Part shown: positions 1 to 6,027 of the stretch, piece after piece | Layout: each line of letters opens with the position of its first letter | Numbering within the stretch: the stretch's first letter is position 1 | Source of the DNA: Thiomicrorhabdus sp. | Lineage (GTDB): Bacteria; Pseudomonadota; Gammaproteobacteria; Thiomicrospirales; Thiomicrospiraceae | Direction: 5' to 3' | NCBI GenBank assembly: GCA_021648185.1 | Contig: JAKITH010000024.1 | Coordinates: 1 to 11,208 of the forward strand | Length of the DNA: 11,208 nucleotides | The notes under the pieces: model-generated | Databases searched by the model: none | What the model was told of the DNA's origin: nothing | What the model saw: only the letters and a program-made list of their open reading frames with translations | Position numbers and translations under genes: made by a program

Positions 1-103
1 CTGCCAACACCACGGCCACCGTCAAAGAGGAGAGCAGCTCATCCTCCATAATGTTTTGACCATTAAGATTAAGCTGTCTTTTAATATAAATTTCTGTCGT
101 CAT
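1..103 (-). CDS. N-terminal fragment of an unidentified protein, possibly a P-loop NTPase
   Basis: An ATG at 103-101 opens a frame that runs off the left edge after 34 residues. A purine-rich GGGAG lies about 10-15 bases upstream and is a plausible ribosome binding site. The visible peptide starts MTTEIYIKRQLNLNG and ends with acidic residues followed by a hydrophobic run, SLTVAVVLA. A hydrophobic beta strand ending in VVLA at this point is what precedes the Walker A loop (GxxGxGK[ST]) in many STAND/NACHT-type NTPases. The loop itself would lie outside the window, so this is inference only. The gene is separated from its right neighbour by a terminator, so it is probably transcribed on its own. 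The start is moderately sure; the family is a guess. Confidence 0.5.
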   Translation of the reverse strand, partial: MTTEIYIKRQLNLNGQNIMEDELLSSLTVAVVLA

Positions 104-196
104 TTAATTTATCCGCTCCCTAACTCACTGGAATTTTTATAGCCTATTTAACCACATAAATTTCTTATAAACACAAGTCGTAATGCCCAAACAAAA

Positions 197-230
197 AAAG
201 GCCCTTATACCCGATGATATAAGTGCCTTT
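197..230 (-). terminator. Bidirectional rho-independent terminator after the DUF3579 gene
   Basis: The 13-base arms at 197-209 and 218-230 pair with one mismatch around an 8-base loop. Read on the minus strand, a run of seven T follows the stem (193-199 on plus), which suits termination of the DUF3579 gene ending at 275. On the plus strand T residues also follow (to 232), so it can work both ways. It insulates the left-edge gene from its neighbour. Confidence 0.8.
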
Positions 231-274
231 TTATAAATAATTGCATTGTTAAATACAGTCGTTAACGTCTTGCT

Positions 275-565
275 TTAGCTGCCCAACTGTTTCTCAACCA
301 CTTCGCAAACTTGATACATTTTAAGACCATTTGAGTTCACAAAGTTCATCACATATTGAAACATCCCCGGATCTTTAATTTCCAGTTCGGTATCAATAAT
401 CAAACATTTTTGACCGTTATACAGCTCTGGATGCAACAAGCTAGAATAAACTAAACGCTGATTGTGGTACGTCGCTCCCATTGAGGAAATGCGGTCAATC
501 CAATCACTTGGTCTAAATTTGCGACCGTCTTCGGTCACACCTTCAATAATATATTTACAATGCAC
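275..565 (-). CDS. DUF3579 family small protein
   Basis: A 96-residue soluble protein with no signal peptide or membrane segment. The stretch at residues 9-22 (GVTEDGRKFRPSDW) is the hallmark start of DUF3579 proteins, which are small proteobacterial proteins of unknown function. A second recognisable block is NGQKCLIIDTEL (about 50-61), and the C-terminal part resembles the family pattern of a hydrophobic strand then helix (MFQYVMNFVNSNGLKMYQV). The start is GTG at 565-563. An in-frame TGA lies 27 bases upstream with no ATG between, so GTG is the best available start, although the ribosome binding site is weak. It is divergent from aroG, with a 191-bp gap that must hold both promoters. Family assignment is from memory of the motif; function is unknown. 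Confidence 0.8.
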   Translation of the reverse strand: MHCKYIIEGVTEDGRKFRPSDWIDRISSMGATYHNQRLVYSSLLHPELYNGQKCLIIDTELEIKDPGMFQYVMNFVNSNGLKMYQVCEVVEKQLGS

Positions 566-683
566 GTAATCATCAATCCATTCAGCGTTTCAAAACCCCA
601 TTATTTTAACATAAAACCAAACTAGGCTTGATAAATAAACAGTGTAATCGCAAGGTTTTCTTTCTCTATTTTTTCACTAATCA

Positions 684-718
684 ATGCCATAAAATGGCAT
701 AATATCGCGTTCTATAAT
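684..718 (+). promoter_or_regulatory. Candidate aroG promoter with a 7-bp inverted repeat
   Basis: A perfect TATAAT hexamer sits at 713-718, 39 bases before the aroG ATG. No good -35 lies at the right spacing. An overlapping alternative -10 (CATAAT, 698-703) also has only a poor -35. Just upstream is an exact inverted repeat, ATGCCAT (684-690) AAA ATGGCAT (694-700), placed where a repressor could block RNA polymerase. It does not match the E. coli TyrR box as I remember it. The palindrome is seen directly; its role as an operator is inference. Confidence 0.4.
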
Positions 719-756
719 TTTTTTTAATCGACGCACGAGTCTCGGATAGGTTCATT

Positions 757-1818
757 ATGACGCAGTATCAAACGGATGATTTACGAATCAAGCACATCAA
801 AGAAGTTCTCTCGCCAGATGAACTTCACGAAAAATACCCGCTTACCGAAACGGCGGCTCAAACCGTTTACGATACTCGTCAACAAATTCACAATATTTTA
901 GCGGGACGTGACGACCGTATTTTGGTCATTATTGGCCCCTGCTCGATTCATGACCCTGCCGCCGCGCGTGACTATGCCAGCCGATTAAAAGGCCAAATTG
1001 AAAAATACAAAGACGACTTATTAATCGTGATGCGCGTCTATTTTGAAAAGCCACGTACTACCGTGGGCTGGAAAGGGTTAATTAATGATCCCGATCTCAA
1101 TGAATCCTTTCATATTAATAAAGGATTGGGATTAGCGCGTTCTCTATTGTCGGACATTAATAACATGGGCGTACCCGCAGCCACTGAGTTTTTAGACCTG
1201 ATTTCACCACAGTATATTGCGGATTTAATTGCATGGGGCGCGATTGGTGCAAGAACCACTGAAAGCCAAGGCCATCGAGAATTGGCGTCAGGCCTCTCTT
1301 GCCCTGTTGGCTTTAAGAATGGTACCGATGGCAGTTTTCGAATTGCGGTGGATGCGATTCGTGCCGCCAATAACCCTCACATCTTTTTATCGATGACTAA
1401 AAAAGGTCACTCAGCCATTTTTGAAACCAATGGCAATGAAGATTGTCATGTTATCTTACGTGGCGGCAATGATGGGCCAAATTATGAAGCCAAGTTTGTG
1501 AGTGAAGCCGTAAACCAATTACAGTCAGCGGGTGTTGAGGACAAATTGATGATTGATTGCAGTCATGCGAACAGTCAAAAACAACATCAAAATCAACTGA
1601 TTGTTGCCAACTCCATTGCAGAACAACTGTCCTCGGGCAATGCCAATATCATGGGCGTGATGATTGAAAGCCACCTTGAGGCGGGTCGCCAAGACATTGA
1701 ACCTGGCAAGCAACTCACTTATGGCCAAAGCATTACCGATGCCTGCATTAACTGGGACGACAGCTTAGGGGTATTAGAGACCCTTGCCAGTGGCGTGCAA
1801 ACACGCAGAAATCAGTAA
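757..1818 (+). CDS. aroG: 3-deoxy-D-arabino-heptulosonate-7-phosphate (DAHP) synthase, class I alpha, AroG-like
   Basis: Condenses phosphoenolpyruvate and erythrose 4-phosphate to DAHP, the first step of the shikimate pathway, in the cytoplasm. The 353-residue length matches E. coli AroG (350). Conserved blocks occur in order: IGPCSIH (59-65), RVYFEKPRTTVGWKG (93-107), GARTTESQGHRELASG (164-179), HVILRGG (231-237), DCSHANS (267-273), ESHLEAG (304-310) and SITDACINWD (325-334). The four metal ligands of the E. coli enzyme correspond to C62, H270, E304 and D328. The stretch HIFLSMTKKGHSAIF (208-222) resembles the Phe-sensitive isozyme AroG more than AroF or AroH, so feedback inhibition by phenylalanine is likely but inferred. 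It converges on thiL, with which it shares the C/G-tract terminator. Start ATG 757 is preceded by a modest GGATAGG. Confidence 0.95.
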   Translation: MTQYQTDDLRIKHIKEVLSPDELHEKYPLTETAAQTVYDTRQQIHNILAGRDDRILVIIGPCSIHDPAAARDYASRLKGQIEKYKDDLLIVMRVYFEKPRTTVGWKGLINDPDLNESFHINKGLGLARSLLSDINNMGVPAATEFLDLISPQYIADLIAWGAIGARTTESQGHRELASGLSCPVGFKNGTDGSFRIAVDAIRAANNPHIFLSMTKKGHSAIFETNGNEDCHVILRGGNDGPNYEAKFVSEAVNQLQSAGVEDKLMIDCSHANSQKQHQNQLIVANSIAEQLSSGNANIMGVMIESHLEAGRQDIEPGKQLTYGQSITDACINWDDSLGVLETLASGVQTRRNQ

Positions 1819-1860
1819 GTAACGGTTCAAGCGACCTTTTTTACTTCAAATAAAAAAAAA

Positions 1861-1875
1861 GGGGGGGGGAGAAAA
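1861..1875 (-). repeat. C-tract motif copy 1 (C9 on minus)
   Basis: Read on the minus strand this is TTTTCT followed by nine C and then a run of T. It lies 42 bases past the aroG stop codon, outside any coding region, and pairs with copy 2 to form the terminator stem. Confidence 0.7.
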
Positions 1876-1886
1876 CTTTACCGCCA

Positions 1887-2936
1887 TTAAAAATGGCAAT
1901 ATCCTATTTTCTCCCCCCCCTTACTTTCTACGACTCTCCCCTGATTTACACATCGAACACCCGCTTGGCTCACTATAGAACCAATCACCGTTAGGCGAAT
2001 ACCATGCTCGTTCAATCGTGCTTTAAGCGCTGAGTAGTTTGCTTTATTCAACGTTAAACACAGTTGATAATCATCGCCCCCAGATAAGGGCAGACCCCAA
2101 TTGTTCGTCTGCTCTATATAACGCGCAACCCCAGAAGAAATGGGCAGTTGAGTTAGCTCAATGTCTGCTCCTAATAGCCCGTTCGTTAAGCCGTTCATTT
2201 TTTTCTCCCCCCCCCCTTCTTTTGCTAACCGCACATTTGAGCAAGTTAATATATGCCCTAAATCGGCCAATAAGCCATCTGAAATATCAATGGCGCTGTT
2301 TACCAAACCTCTCATCTCGATACTGGCGGCCAATTGGGGCATAGGACGATTTAACGCATCGAGTGCCTGTTGCTTCTCTAAATCCGATAGCGATTGTTCT
2401 GAAAAATGGACTGGCCAATCGTTTAAGGCCAGCTTCAACCCCAGTGCGCCGTCGCCTAATGTGTTGGTCACACAAATACAGTCGCCAAGCTGTGCGCCAG
2501 AGCGTAAAATGGCCTGTTGATTTGGCACCCAACCTTGGGCGGTAATGGTAATGGTGAGCGGCCCTTTGGTGGTATCTCCCCCCATCAACGGAATTGTAAA
2601 TTGCGTACTTAAATCACGCAGCCCTTCTGAAAAATTTTGCAACCATGTGGCATCATATTCGGGCAACGTCAGCGCCAACGAATACCCTGCTGGAACGGCT
2701 CCCATGGCAGCTAGGTCGCTTAAATTAACCGCAAGTGCTTTCCAAGCGATATCATACGCTGAGGTGTTCACCGGAAAATGTACTCCCGAAACCAGTGTGT
2801 CTGTTACCACAACCAATTGATGATTTTCTGGCACATTTAATACCGCACCATCATCTCCTATACCAACCTCTAAGGCATTAAACCCTTGTGATAGGGGGGT
2901 AAAAAAAGTATCAATTAAATCAAATTCCAACGCCAT
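1887..2936 (-). CDS. thiL: Thiamine-monophosphate kinase
   Basis: Phosphorylates thiamine monophosphate with ATP to thiamine diphosphate, the last step of cofactor synthesis. It is 349 residues from the ATG at 2936. Family motifs are in order: GIGDDGAVL (25-33), VVTDTLVSGVHFP (43-55), KALAVNLSDLAAMGA (66-80), GGDTT (119-123), IDISDGLLADLGHI (216-229), SGGDDYQL (285-292) and the C-terminal GYCHF, equivalent to the usual GYDHF. A longer frame to 3002 exists, but it would read through the terminator hairpin downstream of nusB, so I reject it. The oddity is an insertion of about 20 residues after GHIL (roughly 236-256), carrying KEGGGEKK, encoded by a ten-G tract, compared with my memory of E. 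coli ThiL. The C-terminus (SKGGEKIGYCHF) is also built on a G tract. The gene follows ribH-nusB as in many gammaproteobacteria. Confidence 0.93.
   Translation of the reverse strand: MALEFDLIDTFFTPLSQGFNALEVGIGDDGAVLNVPENHQLVVVTDTLVSGVHFPVNTSAYDIAWKALAVNLSDLAAMGAVPAGYSLALTLPEYDATWLQNFSEGLRDLSTQFTIPLMGGDTTKGPLTITITAQGWVPNQQAILRSGAQLGDCICVTNTLGDGALGLKLALNDWPVHFSEQSLSDLEKQQALDALNRPMPQLAASIEMRGLVNSAIDISDGLLADLGHILTCSNVRLAKEGGGEKKMNGLTNGLLGADIELTQLPISSGVARYIEQTNNWGLPLSGGDDYQLCLTLNKANYSALKARLNEHGIRLTVIGSIVSQAGVRCVNQGRVVESKGGEKIGYCHF
1907..1922 (+). repeat. C-tract motif copy 2 (C8), encoding the ThiL C-terminus
   Basis: TTTTCT then eight C then TT on the plus strand. On the minus strand it encodes the GGEK of the ThiL tail (about residues 340-343), just before the conserved terminal GYCHF. 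It is the partner arm of copy 1. Confidence 0.7.
2198..2223 (+). repeat. C-tract motif copy 3 (C10), inside thiL
   Basis: A 26-base pure pyrimidine tract: T7, C, T, C10, then TTCTTTT. On the minus strand it reads in frame as KEGGGEKK within an apparent insertion of ThiL, between the DISDGL block and the downstream IEL strand. It is the longest copy in the window. Confidence 0.75.
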
Positions 2937-2956
2937 ATTTTTATTCGCATCCAAAT

Positions 2957-2995
2957 AAAAAAAGCTTCGCAGAGACTCTCTGCGAAGCTTTTTTA
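2957..2995 (-). terminator. Strong intrinsic terminator between nusB and thiL
   Basis: A perfect stem: GCTTCGCAGAG (2964-2974) pairs with CTCTGCGAAGC (2978-2988) across a 3-base loop, extended by six A:T pairs on the outside (2958-2963 with 2989-2994). A T run ends the stem on either strand. It begins about 20 bases after the nusB stop and ends about 22 bases before the thiL ATG, so it would cut ribH-nusB transcripts before thiL unless antitermination or readthrough occurs. Confidence 0.9.
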
Positions 2996-3014
2996 AAGTC
3001 AAACGTCATCCTAA

Positions 3015-3500
3015 TTATTTTGTCTTAAACTCAAGTGGACGCAACTGTTTTGCGGCCTTGTCCAAAATACCATTAATAAACTTATGCCCATCTTCTGCAC
3101 CAAATCGTTTGGCCAGTTCCACGCACTCATTAATCACCACTTTATAGGGAATTTCAGGCTTCTCATGCAACTCATACACGCCTATGCGCATCACGGCACG
3201 TTCAATCGGGTCAATCATCGCCACCGATCGGTCTAAGTAAGTCGCATAAACCGCATCCAACTCCGTGGCTTGGTTGCTGATGTGGGTTAACAACTCTTTA
3301 AACAGCTCAAACTCGATCCCTTCCAGCAAGCCATCTTCATTAAAGTTTTTAATAATAGTGGCTGGCTCTTCATGCGTCATTTCCCACACATACAGCGCTT
3401 GCAATGCGACACGACGTGATTGCGTTCTAGGCGTAACACGCGTCTCTTTTTCAACCACTTCTTCCCCTTGACCGGGCTTAATATCTTCTAATGTATTCAT
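3015..3500 (-). CDS. nusB: Transcription antitermination factor NusB
   Basis: NusB binds boxA RNA together with S10 (NusE) to prevent premature termination, mainly in rRNA operons. It is an all-helical cytoplasmic protein. Recognisable blocks are SRRVALQALYVWEMT (28-42), IDPIERAVMRIGVYEL (96-111) and the C-terminal signature from IPYKVVINECVELAKRFG (117-134) to KFINGILDK (140-148). At 161 residues it is longer than E. coli NusB (139). The excess is an acidic, probably disordered N-terminal tail of about 20 residues, rich in Glu, before the first helix. The ATG overlaps the ribH stop codon by one base (TAATG, 3502-3498), indicating translational coupling with ribH. No internal Met gives a better start close to the SRR block. 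Confidence 0.95.
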   Translation of the reverse strand: MNTLEDIKPGQGEEVVEKETRVTPRTQSRRVALQALYVWEMTHEEPATIIKNFNEDGLLEGIEFELFKELLTHISNQATELDAVYATYLDRSVAMIDPIERAVMRIGVYELHEKPEIPYKVVINECVELAKRFGAEDGHKFINGILDKAAKQLRPLEFKTK

Positions 3501-3961
3501 TACAGTTGCTTCATCACGTTAACCATTTCAATTGCGGCAAGCGTACACTCTTCGCCCTTATTTCCTGCCTTAGTGCCAGCACGCTCAATGGCTTGCTCGA
3601 TACTGTCGACCGTTAATACGCCGAATGAAACAGGAATTTCCATATTTAATTGCACTTGACCAATGCCTTTTACGCACTCACCCGCTACGTAATCAAAATG
3701 GGGCGTTCCACCACGAATCACCGCGCCCAATGCGACGATGGCATCGTATTTACCCGACTGAGCCATTCGTTGCACGGCCAATGGAATTTCAAATGCGCCT
3801 GGAACGAAAACTTGAACAATATTTTCTTTATCGCCACCATGGCGTACAATGGTATCCACCGCACCTTTTACTAGATGGTCTACAATAAAGCTATTAAAAC
3901 GCCCTACGACCAACCCAATTTTCATGCCTTGAGCGGTCAAATTCCCTTCGATTATCTTCAT
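3500..3961 (-). CDS. ribH: 6,7-dimethyl-8-ribityllumazine synthase
   Basis: Condenses 5-amino-6-ribitylamino-uracil with 3,4-dihydroxybutanone 4-phosphate, the penultimate riboflavin step; the family forms 60-mer or pentamer assemblies. From the ATG at 3961 the protein is 153 residues, close to E. coli RibH (156), and begins MKIIEGNL, as family members do. A frame opening at 4009 would add 16 residues with no family similarity. Conserved features are RFN (21-23, the aromatic residue stacking on substrate), VPGAFEIP (53-60), [12 protein letters not shown] (81-92) with catalytic H88, FGVLT (113-117) and [10 protein letters not shown] (127-136). A GAG about 11 bases upstream can serve as ribosome binding site. 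It is the first gene of a ribH-nusB pair. I see no FMN riboswitch upstream. Confidence 0.96.
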   Translation of the reverse strand: MKIIEGNLTAQGMKIGLVVGRFNSFIVDHLVKGAVDTIVRHGGDKENIVQVFVPGAFEIPLAVQRMAQSGKYDAIVALGAVIRGGTPHFDYVAGECVKGIGQVQLNMEIPVSFGVLTVDSIEQAIERAGTKAGNKGEECTLAAIEMVNVMKQL

Positions 3962-4090
3962 TTTTTCAATCTCTTTCATACACGGATTATTTGAGGCATA
4001 TTGTGCCATATTTTCACTCTGGACGTTGAATTTTAACCACGCTTATGCAAAGGTAGAGGTTTCACATACACTTATCTAAAAAGACTTTCT

Positions 4091-5398
4091 ATGAATGAAA
4101 ACAACCGAACCATTGGAACGCTGGGTGCAATGTCCATTGGCATTGGAGGTATGGTTGGCGGGGGAATTTTTGCCGTTTTAGGCGAAGCCGTCTCGCTTGC
4201 GCATGGCGCTACAGCCGTTGCCTTTGTGTTTGCGGGCATCGTTGCGCTACTAACCGCTTATGCCTATGCAAAACTTTCGGTCGCCTACCAAAGTCGTGGC
4301 GGCACCATCGTATTTATTGATAATGCCTTTGGTCACAACCTATTATCAGGCTCGGTTAATGTGATGTTATGGCTCAGCTATTTAGTCACCATCTCTCTCT
4401 ACGCGGTGGCATTTTCATCTTATGCACAAACTTTTTTCTCCCCCCCTTATTCAGAGTGGTTAAAACACCTGTTGATCAGTCTTGCGATCTTACTGCCCAT
4501 GGTCATCAATCTGGTCAGTGCCTCTTTTGTCAGCCGCTCCGAAACATTATTGGTGGTTATTAAAATGCTTTTACTGCTGGTCATTATCATCGCCAGTTCG
4601 TTTTACGTGGATTTAGAGCGACTCTCTCCCGCGCTCTGGGGCGAACCGCTCTCTATTTTAGTGGCGGGCATGATTATTTTTGTGGCTTACGAAGGGTTTG
4701 AACTCATCGCCAACGCCGCAGAGGAAGTCAAAAACCCAGAATCCACACTGCCCAGAGCCTTTTATGGTTCCGTTATTTTGGTCATTATTTTATATGTACT
4801 GATCGCCATTATCACCACCAGCACCGTACCAGAAAGCCAATTGGCAACGGCTAAAGATTATGCGTTGGCGGTTGCGGCCGAACCGGCCTTAGGTCAGTTT
4901 GGCTTTACCATGGTGGCCATTGCGGCATTACTGGCCACTTTTTCGGCCATCAATGCGACCCTTTACGGTAACGCTCGCTTAGGATTTATTTTAGCCCAAA
5001 AAGGCGAACTGCCCAAACGGCTTGCCATGGAAAATAACCGTCATATTCCAACCTCAGATGTGATTGTTACGGCGTTTTTAAGTTTGATACTCGCCAATAG
5101 CATTGATTTAACTGAAATCGCCATTATTGGCAGCGCCGGCTTTTTATTGATTTTTTTCATTGTCAATATCGCCGCCTACCGACTGCGCCATGCCATTCAA
5201 GCCAGTGCATTCATTCTGATTGTGGCCAGCTTAGTCAGTGGCAGTGCGCTTGTTACATTGCTCGTGCATACCTATGAAAACACCCCTCGCGCGATTATTA
5301 TCTTTATCGCTTTCATTGCTATTTCAGTGGTATTTGAATGGTTGTACGGCACAATGGTAAGAAAGCACCTGTTTCATCGTGTGTATTCTAAAAAGTAG
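4091..5398 (+). CDS. APC-superfamily amino acid/polyamine permease
   Basis: A 435-residue integral membrane protein with about twelve hydrophobic segments. The N-terminal segment contains GIGGMVGGGIFAVLGEA (17-33), the glycine-rich unwound helix 1 where APC transporters bind the substrate amino and carboxyl groups. A second family mark is the stretch AYEGFELIANAAEEVKNPE in the middle (around 205-223), followed by LPRAF. These place it with amino acid-polyamine-organocation permeases; the substrate cannot be told. The periplasmic-side loop after helix 3 carries FFSPP (115-119), encoded by one of the C-tract motifs. It is divergent from ribH and convergent with orn (14 bases between stop codons, no hairpin), so it is probably monocistronic. 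The ribosome binding site before ATG 4091 is weak. Confidence 0.85.
   Translation: MNENNRTIGTLGAMSIGIGGMVGGGIFAVLGEAVSLAHGATAVAFVFAGIVALLTAYAYAKLSVAYQSRGGTIVFIDNAFGHNLLSGSVNVMLWLSYLVTISLYAVAFSSYAQTFFSPPYSEWLKHLLISLAILLPMVINLVSASFVSRSETLLVVIKMLLLLVIIIASSFYVDLERLSPALWGEPLSILVAGMIIFVAYEGFELIANAAEEVKNPESTLPRAFYGSVILVIILYVLIAIITTSTVPESQLATAKDYALAVAAEPALGQFGFTMVAIAALLATFSAINATLYGNARLGFILAQKGELPKRLAMENNRHIPTSDVIVTAFLSLILANSIDLTEIAIIGSAGFLLIFFIVNIAAYRLRHAIQASAFILIVASLVSGSALVTLLVHTYENTPRAIIIFIAFIAISVVFEWLYGTMVRKHLFHRVYSKK
4432..4448 (+). repeat. C-tract motif copy 4 (C7), in the permease gene
   Basis: T6, C, T, C7, TT. It is in frame and encodes FFSPP at residues 115-119, in a predicted extramembrane loop between helices 3 and 4, where an insertion would be tolerated. 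Confidence 0.55.
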
Positions 5399-5412
5399 TT
5401 CATTGAGTAACG

Positions 5413-5970
5413 TTAGGAAGTGTGATACTTGGTTTGAAAGAGAAACTTACGATAGTGTTGCAACTCCTCAATGGATTCCAAAACATCTTCTAACGCTAAA
5501 TGCGCCCCTTTTTTCTGATGCGATTGATACACACTCGGCGCCCAACGCTTAGACAGCTCTTTTAAGGTACTGACGTCTAAGTTTCGATAGTGAAAATACG
5601 CTTCCAGTGCTGGCATTTGCTCTACCATAAAGCGGCGATCTTGACAGATGCTATTGCCACACATGGGGGATTTTCCCGCCGAAACATACTGCTGTAAAAA
5701 CTGAAGAGTCTGTTGTTCCGCCTCTTTCATGCTAATTACACTGTCTAAAACACGTTGGGTTAACCCCGATTTACCATGGTGGGTTGTGCACCATTGATCC
5801 ATCGCATCCAATACTTTTTTGGGTGTTTGAATCGCCAATACGGGGCCTTCGGCAATTACATTCAACTCACTGTCGGTCACCACCGTCGCAATTTCGATAA
5901 TGGTGTTTTTTTTAGGGTCTAACCCCGTCATTTCTAAATCAATCCAAATTAAATTTTTATCCGACTTCAT
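5413..5970 (-). CDS. orn: Oligoribonuclease
   Basis: A 3'-to-5' exoribonuclease that finishes RNA decay by degrading very short oligonucleotides, notably dinucleotides such as pGpG; usually essential in gammaproteobacteria. It is 185 residues from the ATG at 5970 (E. coli 181). The DEDDh catalytic set is complete: D11 and E13 in WIDLEMTGL (9-17), D111 in CQDRRF (109-114), H157 in [15 protein letters not shown] (153-167) and D162. These match D12, E14, D112, H158 and D163 of E. coli. A start at 5994 would add eight residues, but the ATG at 5970 has a GAGAG ahead and gives the normal N-terminus. It is divergent from the M48 peptidase gene with only 57 bp between, and near rsgA, as in E. coli and relatives. 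Confidence 0.96.
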   Translation of the reverse strand: MKSDKNLIWIDLEMTGLDPKKNTIIEIATVVTDSELNVIAEGPVLAIQTPKKVLDAMDQWCTTHHGKSGLTQRVLDSVISMKEAEQQTLQFLQQYVSAGKSPMCGNSICQDRRFMVEQMPALEAYFHYRNLDVSTLKELSKRWAPSVYQSHQKKGAHLALEDVLESIEELQHYRKFLFQTKYHTS

Positions 5971-6027
5971 AATGGGCTCTCTTTTCACATACAATACGTG
6001 CTTATATTAACAACTGAATAAAAAATC

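Larger units (their letters stand above)
1852..1922 (-). terminator. Long inverted-repeat terminator made of two C/G-tract motifs, between aroG and thiL
   Basis: The left arm at 1859-1875 is AA-G9-AGAAAA and the right arm at 1907-1922 is TTTTCT-C8-TT. They are reverse complements over 16 bp except for one extra G. The 31-base loop contains a smaller perfect hairpin (GCCATT 1883-1888, AATGGC 1892-1897). For the thiL transcript the stem is followed by nine T (A9 at 1852-1860 on plus), giving a very strong intrinsic terminator. For aroG the following sequence is only partly T-rich. The ascending arm and the thiL stop codon (1889-1887) lie inside the structure, so the last codons of thiL form part of the terminator. 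Confidence 0.8.

Noticed and set aside
1110..1370. Minus-strand open frame inside aroG, and similar long antisense frames inside thiL, nusB, ribH, the peptidase and rsgA
   Set aside because: All are fully contained in well-supported genes on the other strand, lack ribosome binding sites and show no recognisable motifs; they are shadows of codon bias.
2578..2583. C6 run preceded by TCT in thiL as another motif copy
   Set aside because: It encodes the conserved GGDT motif of ThiL, so protein constraint explains it, and the upstream T run is missing.
2890..2899. G6 run near the thiL start as a motif copy
   Set aside because: Only six bases, and on the minus strand it encodes FFTPL in the normal ThiL N-terminus; the CT before the C run is absent.
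2937..3002. N-terminal extension of ThiL starting at 3002
   Set aside because: The extra 22 residues would be translated from the terminator hairpin at 2957-2995 and have no family similarity; ThiL proteins start near the MALEFDLI position.
3962..4090. FMN or TPP riboswitch in front of ribH or thiL
   Set aside because: The gap between ribH and the divergent permease is about 130 bp and shows no conserved FMN aptamer blocks, and the nusB-thiL gap is filled by a simple terminator.
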